DNA of 55,476 nucleotides from Desulfurococcales archaeon (GTDB taxonomy: Archaea; Thermoproteota; Thermoprotei_A; Sulfolobales; Fervidicoccaceae). Position numbers and translations under genes: made by a program. The stretch lies in NCBI GenBank assembly GCA_009904015.1, contig WYEQ01000003.1:1-55476 (forward strand), read 5' to 3'. Under the pieces are notes generated by a model. The model searched no databases, had not been told where the DNA came from, and saw only the letters and a program-made list of their open reading frames with translations. This document shows, piece by piece, positions 41,318 through 50,634 of the stretch (position 1 is its first letter; every line of letters begins with the position of its first letter).

Positions 41318-41946
41318 GTGGTCTTTAGCGGCGGAAGAACAATGGCTTTTTCCGGACCGTAGGGGCCAGGTATGAAGAGGAGCTTTGACTTGAATATCTC
41401 AACCTTTCTTAGTGGGTAGATTTTCTTTGCCTCCTGGAATATCTCGTTGGATATCTTCTCGAACACCATGCTCTGCACGAACTCATCGAATGTCTGCTCA
41501 GCCGCTCTCTTCTCTATTATCTCTTTCATTATTTTCCTGATGGCTTTTTTCTGGCTTGTCCTGCACCTATACGAGGTGAAAGCCGCAGCTGATACCCTCA
41601 GTATGTAACCGTCCTTTGTAGTTACCTTGAAGATTCCCTGTATCTTGCTGCTTTTTCTCCTTGTCAGGACCTTCATGTAATCCCTCGCTAGCTCGTGGCC
41701 CTTGAACCTTGTCTTCGCTGTTGTTTTATCCACGCTTATTATCTGGAACTTAAGCTTGACGTGAACTTGGGAGTAGTCGCCCGTTATGTCGTAGAGCGTT
41801 GTCTCTATTGTTCTCCCGATCAGCAGGTTCGGGTCATGGGCAGGTGTAGTGGCGATCGGTACTTCGCCGAACACTGGTGGAGCTAGTACCTGGTACCACT
41901 TCTTTAGTTTCCATTTGTCTCTTACCGCGCCTTTGCTTGTGGACAT
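41314..41946 (-). CDS. rps3ae: Ribosomal protein S3Ae (eS1)
   Basis: ATG at 41946 chosen because of AAGGTGCTC eight bases upstream and the family start 'MSTSKGAVRDKWKLKKWYQV'; the open frame runs on to 42063 with unlikely sequence. 210 residues. 'LAPPVFGEVPIATTPAHDP', 'TLYDITGDYSQVHVKLKF' and 'TAKTRFKGHELARDY' are conserved eS1 blocks. In many archaea it sits beside pcc1; here it is 7 kb away. Confidence 0.97.
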   Translation of the reverse strand: MSTSKGAVRDKWKLKKWYQVLAPPVFGEVPIATTPAHDPNLLIGRTIETTLYDITGDYSQVHVKLKFQIISVDKTTAKTRFKGHELARDYMKVLTRRKSSKIQGIFKVTTKDGYILRVSAAAFTSYRCRTSQKKAIRKIMKEIIEKRAAEQTFDEFVQSMVFEKISNEIFQEAKKIYPLRKVEIFKSKLLFIPGPYGPEKAIVLPPLKTT

Positions 41947-42081
41947 GCAGAGCACCTTTTCTTTATACTTATGAAACCACGTTCCTTTATTAACCAATTC
42001 ATAAGTGGATAATAAATAGTTCTCTGTGTTATCCAGAATAGTGATGACCAGGTTGCTTATCAATAATCCGCGTGGATAGTC

Positions 42082-43170
42082 ATGGAGGTTAACTGCCCCT
42101 TCAACTTGTTGTTAACAACTCAGCTTGGCTTCGAGCAGCTCGTCAGGACAGCTGTGGAGACCATAGAGCCGGGAGCAAAGGTAACTGTTTCGCCCAGGGG
42201 TTATAAGGGACTTGTCGGGGTTGTTTCATCCAGCCCTGAGGAGCTCGCGAGAAGCCTTCTCGAAACATCATCTTATGTTGAGAAAGCCTTCGTCGTGAAG
42301 GCCTCCTGCCTTGCTGAGCCAGACTTGATAGCGCGGGAGGCCTTGAGGATAGCAAGAGAGAGTTTGCCCCGGGGCTCAAGCTTCGCGGCTAGAACTGTCA
42401 GGAGAGGCAAGCATAGCTTCACGAGCATAGATGTAAACATAGCTGTCGGCTCAGCCATAGTCTCTGAGCTAAATCTGGAAGTGGACCTAGAGACACCTGA
42501 CTACGTGGTTTTCACAAACATTATTGATGAGTGTGCCTACATAAGCATAATTGAGGGGGAGAAGCTTAGAGGCAAGGAGCTTAAGAGAAAGCCGTCTTTT
42601 TACAGGTACTTCAACAAGCTCATAGTTGCTCAGGAGCCATATATAAGCGAGGATCCCGAGGCATCATACAAGATGGGTGTCAGGATAGGGAGAGGGCTCC
42701 AGAACTTCGAGATAGGCGATTACTACGTTGCGTTAATAAAGCCTGTCGAAGCGCTTCCGTTAAAGAGGTTCATTGATGGATTAATAGAGGGCATCGAGTC
42801 TAGATTCAGGGTGGAGGAAAAGAGTTACGGTAGAAAGCCAGTGAAAACAAGAGTTCACGTATACGAGATGCATAACCTCGTTGCAATGCTGAGGGATCAC
42901 CCCATTATTATACTCGAGCCTGAGGGGGAGGTTCTAAGCAGGGTCAGCGACAGGATTGTCGAGATATTCAGCAGCAATAAAAGGCCCGTGCTACTGCTGG
43001 GCTCGAGGGAGGGTGTGCCAAGCGGTCTTTTCAGGTTCTCCACCCTCGTCGTGGATGTCATGCCTGGTATAACCCTATCCACAGAGTTCGCTCTCCCAGT
43101 AGCTCTGGGGGGCATAGCATCAATACTCATGGGTGATAGGAATGAGGATTATTCTGCTGGCGGCGGGTAG
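42082..43170 (+). CDS. THUMP domain plus SPOUT-type methyltransferase-like protein (COG1818-like)
   Basis: 362 residues. Residues about 5-180 hold a THUMP-like RNA-binding domain ('LLLTTQLGFEQLVRTAVE', 'SFTSIDVNIAVGSAIV'). The C-terminal part ends with the SPOUT trefoil-knot pattern: 'PVLLLGSREGVPSGLF' then 'PGITLSTEFALPVALGGI'. This combination modifies tRNA or rRNA in related families. The target nucleotide is unknown. Overlaps the next gene by 29 bases; divergent from S3Ae with a 135-base gap. Confidence 0.8.
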   Translation: MEVNCPFNLLLTTQLGFEQLVRTAVETIEPGAKVTVSPRGYKGLVGVVSSSPEELARSLLETSSYVEKAFVVKASCLAEPDLIAREALRIARESLPRGSSFAARTVRRGKHSFTSIDVNIAVGSAIVSELNLEVDLETPDYVVFTNIIDECAYISIIEGEKLRGKELKRKPSFYRYFNKLIVAQEPYISEDPEASYKMGVRIGRGLQNFEIGDYYVALIKPVEALPLKRFIDGLIEGIESRFRVEEKSYGRKPVKTRVHVYEMHNLVAMLRDHPIIILEPEGEVLSRVSDRIVEIFSSNKRPVLLLGSREGVPSGLFRFSTLVVDVMPGITLSTEFALPVALGGIASILMGDRNEDYSAGGG

Positions 43171-44398
43171 AGGGGAGAGGCTCTGGCCATTAACTAGTAG
43201 TAAGCCAAAGCCCCTAATCCCCATACTATGCAAGCCTCTTCTGGACTGGCACCTAGATGCCATCAGGGAAAGCCTGGGTGAAAGCGACCTAACACTCGTT
43301 ATTGGCTATAAAGGAGAAATGATCGAGAGCAGGCTTAGAGAGCTTAGAGTAAACAGGTATGAACTAGTTGTTCAGGATCCCCCTATGGGGACGGGCGATG
43401 CTGTTAGAAAAGCGCTTCTGAAAACAGGGGTTCAGGATGAATACGTCTTTCTATACTACTCTGATGTTTTTATTTATCCTCAGCTTATACGGGGGGTGAT
43501 AGAGAAGCTTGTCAGCAAGAGGCCATCTATTCTTGGGGTTAGAGTTAGTGATGTATCACAGCTTGGAGAGCTCTTGGTTAGCAACGATGACAGGCTACTC
43601 GGTGTTAGGGAGAAAACGGGTGAGACCAGGCCCGGGGTAGTTAATGGTGGCTTGATGGTTCTGCCAAGCGATGAGCTAAGCGATGCTTTGTCCAGGATAA
43701 GGTTGTCTCCTCGGGGCGAATATGAGCTTACAGACGCATTAACCATGCTTGCGGATAAGCTCGATATAAATGTCGTTATGATAGGCGAGGATGACTGGAG
43801 TGATATTGGTACTCCTTGGGGGTACCTGGAGATTAATAGGCGAGTTCTCGGAAGAATGTGTGGCGATAAGGAAGAGTGCATTATCAATGAGGGTTTCCTT
43901 GAGCAGAGGGGGAGCAACTGCATTGAAGGCAGAGCTTATATTGGAGGCCCGGTGGAGATAGGGCCTTTCGCCCACCTCAGAGGAGATAATGTTCTGTGCG
44001 GTAACAACAAGGTTGGTTTTTCAACCCAGCTGAAGAGCTCCGTTGTTCTCGAGGGCGCGAAGCTCCCTCATCTGAATTACGTTGGGGATAGCGTTGTTGG
44101 AAGCAAGGTGAACTTGGGGGCTGGAGCGATAACAGCTAACCTCAGGCATGACGAGAAGCATATTAAATCAATGCTTAAGGGAAAGCTTGTATCGACAGGC
44201 ATGAAGAAGCTTGGCTCAATAATAGGGGATGAAGCTAGAATAGGCATCAACGCATCTCTCCTCCCCGGAGTCAAGATTGGCTACAGAGCATGGATAGGTA
44301 GTGGCTGCATCGTTGACCGCGACGTCCCCGATTACTCTCTAGTAAAGTGTAGGCAGGAAATAGAAATTGAGAAACGTGAGGCAGATAATGAGGATTAG
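43142..44398 (+). CDS. Bifunctional sugar-1-phosphate nucleotidylyltransferase/acetyltransferase (GlmU-like)
   Basis: ATG at 43142 chosen because GGGTGAT (43131-43137) lies four bases before it; a GTG at 43133 is in frame. 418 residues. 'RIILLAAGRGERLWPLTSSKPK' is the nucleotidyltransferase signature and 'YYSDVFI' the metal site. The C-terminal ~170 residues are a left-handed beta-helix with 'VNLGAGAITANLRHD' and 'IGDEARIGINASLLPGV'. In archaea such proteins (Sulfolobus ST0452 type) make UDP-GlcNAc from GlcN-1-P. This would feed N-glycans and the polymer suggested for the 10849-13449 genes. Confidence 0.92.
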   Translation: MRIILLAAGRGERLWPLTSSKPKPLIPILCKPLLDWHLDAIRESLGESDLTLVIGYKGEMIESRLRELRVNRYELVVQDPPMGTGDAVRKALLKTGVQDEYVFLYYSDVFIYPQLIRGVIEKLVSKRPSILGVRVSDVSQLGELLVSNDDRLLGVREKTGETRPGVVNGGLMVLPSDELSDALSRIRLSPRGEYELTDALTMLADKLDINVVMIGEDDWSDIGTPWGYLEINRRVLGRMCGDKEECIINEGFLEQRGSNCIEGRAYIGGPVEIGPFAHLRGDNVLCGNNKVGFSTQLKSSVVLEGAKLPHLNYVGDSVVGSKVNLGAGAITANLRHDEKHIKSMLKGKLVSTGMKKLGSIIGDEARIGINASLLPGVKIGYRAWIGSGCIVDRDVPDYSLVKCRQEIEIEKREADNED

Positions 44399-45818
44399 AG
44401 AGCTAAACGTGGTCAGAAAAAAGAAGTACAATGTAAGCATCGCTCTTCTCTTTCCATCAACATACCAAGCAAGCCTATCAAGTCTAGCTCTCCAAATACT
44501 CTATTTCTACTTGAACCAACACGAAGAGCTGTTCGCTGAGAGAATAGTTAGTGATATCAATGATGGAATTAGGAGCATAGAGACCGGGAAAAGCCTGGCC
44601 AAGTTCGATTACGTTCTAGTCTTGTCATCATACGAGCTCGACTACCCCGTAGCCATCAACATGATGCAAAAAGCAGGCATAAGTCCAATGAGGGAAAACA
44701 GGGATAAGCCAATAGTTATTTGGGGAGGATCCTCCCCTACAGCTAACCCATTGGCTCTCCACCGCTTTGCTGATGCTGTGCTTAGGGGTGAGGCGGAGGC
44801 TTTTCTCGACTCTCTCATCGAGCATATGCTCTCAGCTACGGAGAAGAAGCAGTTCTTGAACAGCCTAAGCAGTGTTGATGAGGCTTGGATTCCAGGCATC
44901 AAGGAGGAAGGTATTATTGGAAGAGTCAGCAATCTTGATGATGCCTTCTTTCCATTAAGGCAAATACAAAGCCTGGATATAGAGCCATTCTTGGGGAGAG
45001 CCTTTATTCTAGAGCCATCGCGGGGATGCGCTAGGGGGTGCAGGTTCTGCATGGAATCAGCTGTTCTAGGGGCGAGGAGGGAGAGAAGCCTTGGTAAACT
45101 TATAAGCTATATCGATGAGGGCGTTGAGGTGAACAATGTTAGCAAGGTAGCTTTCTATACACTAAGCTTCTTTGACTCACCGACAGGCGAGCGTTTACTT
45201 GAGTATCTAGTGGAAAAAAACCTTGAGGGAAGCGTGCCAAGTGTTAGGGCTGACTCTCTTGATGAACATAAGGTTGAGCTCATAAAGAGGATTGGCCAGA
45301 GGGTAATCACTATAGCTCCGGAGACGCCCAGCGACAAGCTCCAAGCGCTGATAAACAAGATGATTAGTTGGGATACCGTTATGGATGTGGCTAAGTGGTG
45401 CAGGAAGAACAACCTGTTCATTAAGCTATACTACATGTATGGCTTACCAAACGAGGATGAGGAGGACCTAGAGCTTATTGTCAGCCAGGTACGCGCTGTC
45501 CGCGATATTATGGGAAGCAGAGAAAGCGTGCGCGTATCAATTGTTCCTTTCACCCCCAAGCCTATGACCTTGTTGTGGAGAGAAAAGATGCTTAGCCTCA
45601 AGGAGCTTAGGAAAAGAGAGAGGTTCCTCAAAGAGAGATTAAGGGTTTACGCCAGGATCGAGTCCTATCCACCCAAGCTATCCAGGATGCAGTACGAGAT
45701 AAACATGCTAGGTAAAGAAGCTTGGAAATATATTCTAGGCTTAGCGGATATATCTATAGATGGGATAAGCAAGGCAAGAGAAGTAATCAGTAAGGGAGGA
45801 CTAGAGGAGATTGGTTAA
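44388..45818 (+). CDS. Radical SAM protein with N-terminal B12-binding-like domain
   Basis: ATG at 44388 chosen because GTGAGG lies seven bases upstream; a TTG at 44367 is also in frame. 476 residues. The N-terminal ~180 residues are Rossmann-like ('YNVSIALLFPSTYQASLSSLA', 'PIVIWGGSSPTANPLAL'), as in B12-binding radical SAM proteins. The Fe-S motif CARGCRFC gives Cys 214, 218 and 221. 'VITIAPETPSDKLQALINK' is the usual later motif. No SPASM-like C-terminus. Possible RNA or cofactor methylation; not assignable further. Overlaps its neighbours on both sides, so it is part of a unit. Confidence 0.85.
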   Translation: MRIRELNVVRKKKYNVSIALLFPSTYQASLSSLALQILYFYLNQHEELFAERIVSDINDGIRSIETGKSLAKFDYVLVLSSYELDYPVAINMMQKAGISPMRENRDKPIVIWGGSSPTANPLALHRFADAVLRGEAEAFLDSLIEHMLSATEKKQFLNSLSSVDEAWIPGIKEEGIIGRVSNLDDAFFPLRQIQSLDIEPFLGRAFILEPSRGCARGCRFCMESAVLGARRERSLGKLISYIDEGVEVNNVSKVAFYTLSFFDSPTGERLLEYLVEKNLEGSVPSVRADSLDEHKVELIKRIGQRVITIAPETPSDKLQALINKMISWDTVMDVAKWCRKNNLFIKLYYMYGLPNEDEEDLELIVSQVRAVRDIMGSRESVRVSIVPFTPKPMTLLWREKMLSLKELRKRERFLKERLRVYARIESYPPKLSRMQYEINMLGKEAWKYILGLADISIDGISKAREVISKGGLEEIG

Positions 45819-47031
45819 CTACGCTCTACCACTCGTTGGTATTGTGGGTAAAACAAATGTAGGTAAATCAACCTTTTTCTCAGCTGCCACAGAGGTGGAC
45901 GTTGATATATCCAATAGGCCCTTCACAACGATTAACCCTAACAATGGCATTGCTTATGTTAGAGATAAATGTCCACACGTCGAGTTTGGCCTCCAGGGCT
46001 GCAACCCTAGAACAGGCTTCTGTAAGAACGGGACAAGGTTTATTCCCATTGAGCTCATGGACGTGGCGGGGTTAATACCAGGCGCTCACATGGGAAGAGG
46101 GCTGGGAAACAAGTTTATGGATGACCTTAGAAAAGCGGATGTGTTCCTCCTCGTAGTTGATGCTAGCGGGTCCACTAGCCCTGAGGGAGTGCCGGTTAAG
46201 CCAGGCACGTTCGACCCTGTTGAGGAGGTCAAAAACATTCTTAGAGAAATAGACCTATGGTTCCTACGAATCGTTTCAAGCAACTGGGATAAACTAGCCG
46301 TCAGCGTGGACACGAGTGGGAAAGACCCTGTTGACGCGTTGACTGATAAGTTATCCGGAATACAAGTATCAAGAGCAAATATAATGAAGACTCTGGAGGA
46401 AACAGGCTTGTCAAGAAAAAAGCTGTCAAGTTGGACCAAGGAGGAGTTGGAGATGTTCGCGTTCACGCTACGTAGAAACTCTAAGCCACTCGTCATTGTG
46501 GCTAACAAGGCTGATATCCCAGCCTCACTTGATAATATAAAAAGGCTGAGGGAGGAGTTCAAGGATACACCCGTTATACCTGCGTCAGCTGAAGCTGAGC
46601 TAGCTCTGAAAAAAGCCGCTAAGGCAGGAATAATCGAATATATGCCGGGGGACAGCTCTTTTGCAATCAAAAAGCCCGAGAAGCTTAGCGATGCTCAGAG
46701 AAAAGCGCTTAGATACATAGAGGAAAAAGTTATGCAAAAGTACGGCTCAACCGGCGTTCAGCAAGCAATAGAGACAGCTGTTTACCAAGTTTTAGGCAGA
46801 GTGCCTGTGTACACGGTTGAGGACCCCGTCAGGCTAACTGACAAGAAGGGCAACGTCTTGCCTGACGTCTTCCTCGTTGATAGGAGAGCCACGATTAGGG
46901 ATGTAGCATATCTTATTCATAGCGACTTCGCGAGGAATCTTGTTGGGGCTATAAACGCTAAGACAAAGCTGAGAATATCCGGTGATTCCCCTGTTCAGCA
47001 TGGACTAGTAGTCAAGTTCATCGTTGCTTAG
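45811..47031 (+). CDS. YchF/Ola1-type GTPase/ATPase (archaeal form)
   Basis: TTG start overlapping the previous stop by 8 bases; 406 residues. G1 'GIVGKTNVGKSTFFSAA', G3 'ELMDVAGLIPGA' and G4 'VIVANKADIPAS' are present. The intact Asp in NKAD suggests GTP, whereas bacterial YchF has NxxE and prefers ATP. Between G1 and G3 is 'CPHVEFGLQGCNPRTGFCKNG', an insert with Cys residues typical of the archaeal branch. The C-terminal TGS-like domain ends 'ISGDSPVQHGLVVKFIVA'. It binds ribosomes in related species. Convergent overlap with the next gene (27 bases). Confidence 0.9.
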   Translation: MVNYALPLVGIVGKTNVGKSTFFSAATEVDVDISNRPFTTINPNNGIAYVRDKCPHVEFGLQGCNPRTGFCKNGTRFIPIELMDVAGLIPGAHMGRGLGNKFMDDLRKADVFLLVVDASGSTSPEGVPVKPGTFDPVEEVKNILREIDLWFLRIVSSNWDKLAVSVDTSGKDPVDALTDKLSGIQVSRANIMKTLEETGLSRKKLSSWTKEELEMFAFTLRRNSKPLVIVANKADIPASLDNIKRLREEFKDTPVIPASAEAELALKKAAKAGIIEYMPGDSSFAIKKPEKLSDAQRKALRYIEEKVMQKYGSTGVQQAIETAVYQVLGRVPVYTVEDPVRLTDKKGNVLPDVFLVDRRATIRDVAYLIHSDFARNLVGAINAKTKLRISGDSPVQHGLVVKFIVA

Positions 47032-47361
47032 CTCCTTCTCTTCTACCTGGTAGTTCATCCAGTACTTCTTAAGGTAGTAGCCGTCCTCTTTTTTCTCCCC
47101 GAAAAACCTTGGCCCATGCTTATTTATTATATCCCTCAGCTCCTCAGCGTAGTCATGAGGTATCTCACCCTTCTTCTCCATGTAATCAATAACCTCGAGT
47201 GCCTGCTCCTTAGTCTCAGCTCTACGTATAAAGTCTATGGCGCCGGGCTGAAAGCCCCTAAGAGGGTCCTTGAAGCGTAGTTTAATTCCTCTTGACCCCA
47301 TGAGCTCCTTGTAGAGGTTAGGGTACCTTTTCCGAAGCTCCTCTATATCTATCTCTACCAA
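47005..47361 (-). CDS. DUF2095-like archaeal protein
   Basis: TTG start; 118 residues, small and charged. 'DIEELRKRYPNLYKELMG' and 'GAIDFIRRAETKEQALEVIDY' with 'HGPRFFGEKKEDGYY' resemble DUF2095. No catalytic motif seen. Last gene of the long minus-strand series, 51 bases after the dephospho-CoA kinase gene. Function unknown. Confidence 0.7.
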   Translation of the reverse strand: MVEIDIEELRKRYPNLYKELMGSRGIKLRFKDPLRGFQPGAIDFIRRAETKEQALEVIDYMEKKGEIPHDYAEELRDIINKHGPRFFGEKKEDGYYLKKYWMNYQVEEKELSNDELDY

Positions 47362-47412
47362 TTTTTTCTCCGTTTATAATTAAATAAAAAACAGAATTTA
47401 GACTTAGTGCTT

Positions 47413-47949
47413 TTAGTGATTTCTCCCGGGCAAAAAGAAGAAGCCTGTAGCTACCGTGTTTACGCCCGCCGTCTTAATTATGGTTAGTTGTTCTATTCTG
47501 TACGCAACAACGCCGATGTTTGGTTGGCCATACACAATCAATGTGTCCTCAGGCAGGTTTAGGTAAGTTAAAGCTAAGGGCACTAAGTCCTCCTCACCTT
47601 CAACTATGACCAGCACCTTGTCCTGGGGGAAACCGATGGTTGCCTCAAGCAAGCTCGTTATCATGCCCTCGAGAAAAACTGTTCCCTGGGGGTTCCTAAT
47701 GTTTACTATATAATCAAAGTAACCGGAAACATCCTCACTTCTTATTGACGTGCGTTTTGTTTTTAAATCGATAAACGCGAGTGGAGGTGCTTCACCAAGG
47801 AACTCGATGTAGCTTTTAGTAACATAATCTCCCACCGTTATTACGTTGTATTTTTCCGGGATGCTTGTCTCCCAGAACTTGTTTCCAACAAAGAGAAAAC
47901 CAAAGGGTTTTGAGAGAAAAACTCGGAGGTCTTCCTGTGGAATAATCAT
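47413..47949 (-). CDS. GTP-dependent dephospho-CoA kinase (DUF359 family)
   Basis: 178 residues. 'VITVGDYVTKSYIEFLGEAPP', 'AFIDLKTKRT', 'VNIRNPQGTVFLEGM', 'VLVIVEGEEDLVPLA' and 'VYGQPNIGVVAYRI' are the family's conserved blocks; the first member with known activity is from Thermococcus kodakarensis. It phosphorylates dephospho-CoA with GTP, the last step of CoA synthesis. Found beside spt4 and rpo7 in many archaea, as here. Confidence 0.9.
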   Translation of the reverse strand: MIIPQEDLRVFLSKPFGFLFVGNKFWETSIPEKYNVITVGDYVTKSYIEFLGEAPPLAFIDLKTKRTSIRSEDVSGYFDYIVNIRNPQGTVFLEGMITSLLEATIGFPQDKVLVIVEGEEDLVPLALTYLNLPEDTLIVYGQPNIGVVAYRIEQLTIIKTAGVNTVATGFFFLPGRNH

Positions 47950-47954
47950 GATTT

Positions 47955-48161
47955 CTACCTAATTTTAATAGCGTATTTCCCAGGCTTGCTTATGCCCAGA
48001 GACTTAGCCACGCTTGACTTCTCAGGGTCGATTATAATCACGAATCCTTCCCACTCATCAGTAAATCTCTTTGAACCGCAGTTGGGGCATACCTCAACAT
48101 CGTTTGGCACTAGATATCTACAGTTCAAGCATGCCTTGAGGTCCTTTTTTGCAGCAGACAT
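47955..48161 (-). CDS. spt4: Transcription elongation factor Spt4 (RpoE'')
   Basis: 68 residues. Zinc ribbon formed by 'CLNCRYLVP' and 'CPNCGSKRF', then 'EWEGFVIIIDPEKSSVAKSLG'. It pairs with Spt5 to support RNA polymerase processivity. Ten bases after rpo7, the standard arrangement. Confidence 0.96.
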   Translation of the reverse strand: MSAAKKDLKACLNCRYLVPNDVEVCPNCGSKRFTDEWEGFVIIIDPEKSSVAKSLGISKPGKYAIKIR

Positions 48162-48171
48162 TCACGCTCCC

Positions 48172-48693
48172 CTAAGCAATTTTTCCTAGATAAGGCTGGC
48201 GCATCGTTAGCTGAATTCTCGGGCCCTCCCTCTCGCTAGCAACGCTTATACCAATTATCCTGGCTCTAACCTTGTCTCCAATCTCGATTAACTTCCTCGA
48301 GTCCTTCAGAATAAAAGCCGGTCTCGTGGGGTCATACTCAACATATTCATCTGTTAGCTGGGATTTATGGACAAAACCATCTATAGCTCCTATTCTCACG
48401 AAGATCCCGAAGTTCTTGATATCAACCACAGGTCCTTCGACAACCTCGTTGTTAAACGGCTTGTAGCTAAGCACGCTCATCTCTACCTCGTAGTAAACGC
48501 TTCCATCGGTTGGGTATATCTTGCCGAATGGTTCGACCTTTACATCGTATACTCCTATGATTATTCCTAGCTCTTTATCGTATAGTCCCGAGTACTCCTC
48601 GTTCAGAATCTGGAGAGCTATCTCGTCTATAGGCTCATTTAGCTTGTCTGGCGGTACGCGTACAACGTCTTTTACTCTTGAAAGCATATACAT
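48172..48693 (-). CDS. rpo7: DNA-directed RNA polymerase subunit Rpo7 (RpoE')
   Basis: 173 residues. N-terminal RNP-like domain ('VKDVVRVPPDKLNEPIDE', 'DGSVYYEVEMSVLSYKPF') and C-terminal S1 domain ('VVDIKNFGIFVRIGAIDGFVH', 'IGDKVRARIIGIS'). It forms the polymerase stalk with Rpo4. Two ATGs six bases apart at 48693 and 48687 are both possible starts. Confidence 0.97.
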   Translation of the reverse strand: MYMLSRVKDVVRVPPDKLNEPIDEIALQILNEEYSGLYDKELGIIIGVYDVKVEPFGKIYPTDGSVYYEVEMSVLSYKPFNNEVVEGPVVDIKNFGIFVRIGAIDGFVHKSQLTDEYVEYDPTRPAFILKDSRKLIEIGDKVRARIIGISVASEREGPRIQLTMRQPYLGKIA

Positions 48694-48850
48694 TTCTATT
48701 TCCCTTAGAAAAATCTTTCCGTTGATAAAAGAGGTGATTGTAAGGTAATTAAAAGTTTCTCTAACCTCATAGCAATGAGGGGAGAGTTGCTTCAGGTTTT
48801 TTTAACTCTCAGCTTGGAGTGGCTCGTTAAGATTATGTTATCGAAAAATG

Positions 48851-49273
48851 CTAGTCATAGTCGCTTTCTACTCTCATCTCGCTTTCGACGAGATACGCTG
48901 TAGGAAAACCTTTTTGTCTTAGCTTCTTACGCAGCTCTTTGTCGTTGGTAGCAACAATTACTTCGTATCCCTGCTCTCTTATTTCGTCCGCGAGAAGCAA
49001 GATATCGCTATCAGCTGTTTCTTCTATTGATTTTGTTTTTTCACATATCTTATGGAGATTGATTAATGCCCACTGGGCCTTTCTCCACCCTTCCTTCTTA
49101 CTCTTAGTGATTTCTTCCAGCTCTTTTATTACGCTTTCAGGGCATAGAAAATCTGCTTTTGATTCAATGATGGATTCAATGTTCTCCTTTACGTTTACTC
49201 CATCAGCTATCAACAAAATCATATTCGTGTCGAGCAAGACCTTTACGACTAAAAGCCTCACCCTTTTAGACAT
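48851..49273 (-). CDS. PIN-domain protein, Fcf1/COG1412-like
   Basis: 140 residues. Acidic metal-site residues typical of PIN nucleases: 'VLLDTNMILL', 'ESVIKELEEI', 'ADSDILLLADEI' and 'VIVATNDKELRKKL'. The COG1412 group relates to eukaryotic Fcf1/Utp24, which cleaves pre-rRNA. It sits between aIF2-gamma and rpo7, the normal place for this gene, rather than beside an antitoxin, so a VapC toxin is unlikely. Confidence 0.88.
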   Translation of the reverse strand: MSKRVRLLVVKVLLDTNMILLIADGVNVKENIESIIESKADFLCPESVIKELEEITKSKKEGWRKAQWALINLHKICEKTKSIEETADSDILLLADEIREQGYEVIVATNDKELRKKLRQKGFPTAYLVESEMRVESDYD

Positions 49274-49380
49274 GGATGAGTAGAAAGGGCTTATTTGTTT
49301 TTGTATAGCTGCTGTATAGGATAAAAGGAATTATTGAGATACACAGTGAAGAGGCCTCTGCTCTTTTGGGCAGAGAGAGG

Positions 49381-50613
49381 TTAGTCTACTATTCCCCAAC
49401 CTATAAGCCTCCACCTACCCAGTACCTGTCTGCTGATAGCTACTCTGTCTTTACCGATTATGGCCACCGGGCTTTTCAGCTCAACTTCCATTGTGTCTTT
49501 AGATATGCTTGTTACGACGCCCAGCGTTATGGCTGTTCCGATTGTCAGGACTATCTGCTCCCTAATTCTGATTGGCTCAACCTTCAGTAGCTCCTTCACG
49601 CCTACAACTCTTTCGAGAAGCGAGTACCTTATTCTCAGGTTGCTTACTACCTCTACCTGCTTCTCATCCTTGGTGACAACGTTGCCCACCAGGTTATCAG
49701 CCTTTGTGATGCTCGGGTCCAGCTCGGTTCCTATGGCTAGTAGGCCACCGGGCCTGGCCTCCTCCACCTGTATATCTGAGAATCGTAGACTAACGATTTT
49801 TGTTCTCAGAGGCTCATACGTAATCTTGCCTGTTGGAGACTTAATCTTGGCTCCTGGAAGAATAATGATTTCTTCTCCTACTTTCAATACTCCCTGTATC
49901 AGCGAGCCGCCCACAACTCCTCCCACTAACTTGTCGGGAGGGGTGCCAGGCTTATTAACATCAAAGCTTCTCGCTACATACATTAACGCTGGTTTGCTTG
50001 GATCCCTCTCGGGGGTCGGTATTCTCTCTTGTATGGCTGTCAGGAGAGCATCGATATTCGCTCCTTTCAGAGCGCTGACAGGTATTATTGGAGCGTCCTC
50101 AGCGAATGTTCCCTCAACCATCTTTTTGATTTCCTCGTAGTTCTTAAGCGCTCTCTCTTTTGTTACGACGTCAACCTTGTTTTGGACAATAATCACGTTT
50201 CTTATGCCGATTATCTGTAAGGCAGTGAAGTGCTCAGCTGTCTGAGGCTGTGGGCACGGCTCGTTAGCTGCTATTACGAGGATCGCACCATTCATCAACG
50301 CTGCTCCAGAGAGCATTGTGGCCATTAATACCTCATGCCCAGGGGCATCCACGTACGAAACTCTTCTTACCAGCTTGGGTGTTGAGTCGGGGCAAAAATC
50401 ACACTGTGGAAAAGGGGAGTACTGGGCCGGGGGCTCACATGACTCGCAGAAATAAATGTCCCCATCAGCGTATCCAAGCTTTATTGTCATCCCTCTTTTT
50501 AGCTCCTCGCTGTGACGAGATGTCCACACACCAGTAAGCGCTTTAACTAGCGTTGTTTTTCCGTGGTCAACGTGGCCAACCATGCCTATGTTTACTTCCG
50601 GCTGTGGCCTCAT
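49381..50613 (-). CDS. eif2g: Translation initiation factor aIF2 gamma
   Basis: 410 residues. G1 '[17 protein letters not shown]', zinc knuckle '[19 protein letters not shown]', G3 '[16 protein letters not shown]' and G4 '[10 protein letters not shown]', then the two beta-barrel domains ('[16 protein letters not shown]', '[10 protein letters not shown]'-like end). Binds Met-tRNAi and GTP. Starts 21 bases after the S6e stop. Confidence 0.98.
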   Translation of the reverse strand: MRPQPEVNIGMVGHVDHGKTTLVKALTGVWTSRHSEELKRGMTIKLGYADGDIYFCESCEPPAQYSPFPQCDFCPDSTPKLVRRVSYVDAPGHEVLMATMLSGAALMNGAILVIAANEPCPQPQTAEHFTALQIIGIRNVIIVQNKVDVVTKERALKNYEEIKKMVEGTFAEDAPIIPVSALKGANIDALLTAIQERIPTPERDPSKPALMYVARSFDVNKPGTPPDKLVGGVVGGSLIQGVLKVGEEIIILPGAKIKSPTGKITYEPLRTKIVSLRFSDIQVEEARPGGLLAIGTELDPSITKADNLVGNVVTKDEKQVEVVSNLRIRYSLLERVVGVKELLKVEPIRIREQIVLTIGTAITLGVVTSISKDTMEVELKSPVAIIGKDRVAISRQVLGRWRLIGWGIVD

Positions 50614-50634
50614 ATTTTGTGTTACCTCAATTGT

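Noticed and set aside
41947-42063. Upstream extension of S3Ae by 39 residues
   Set aside because: The family start with an AAGGTGCTC site at 41946 is clear and the extension has no similarity to S3Ae.
48851-49273. VapC toxin of a toxin-antitoxin pair
   Set aside because: There is no antitoxin gene beside it, and the position between aIF2-gamma and rpo7 is the conserved site of the housekeeping PIN protein.
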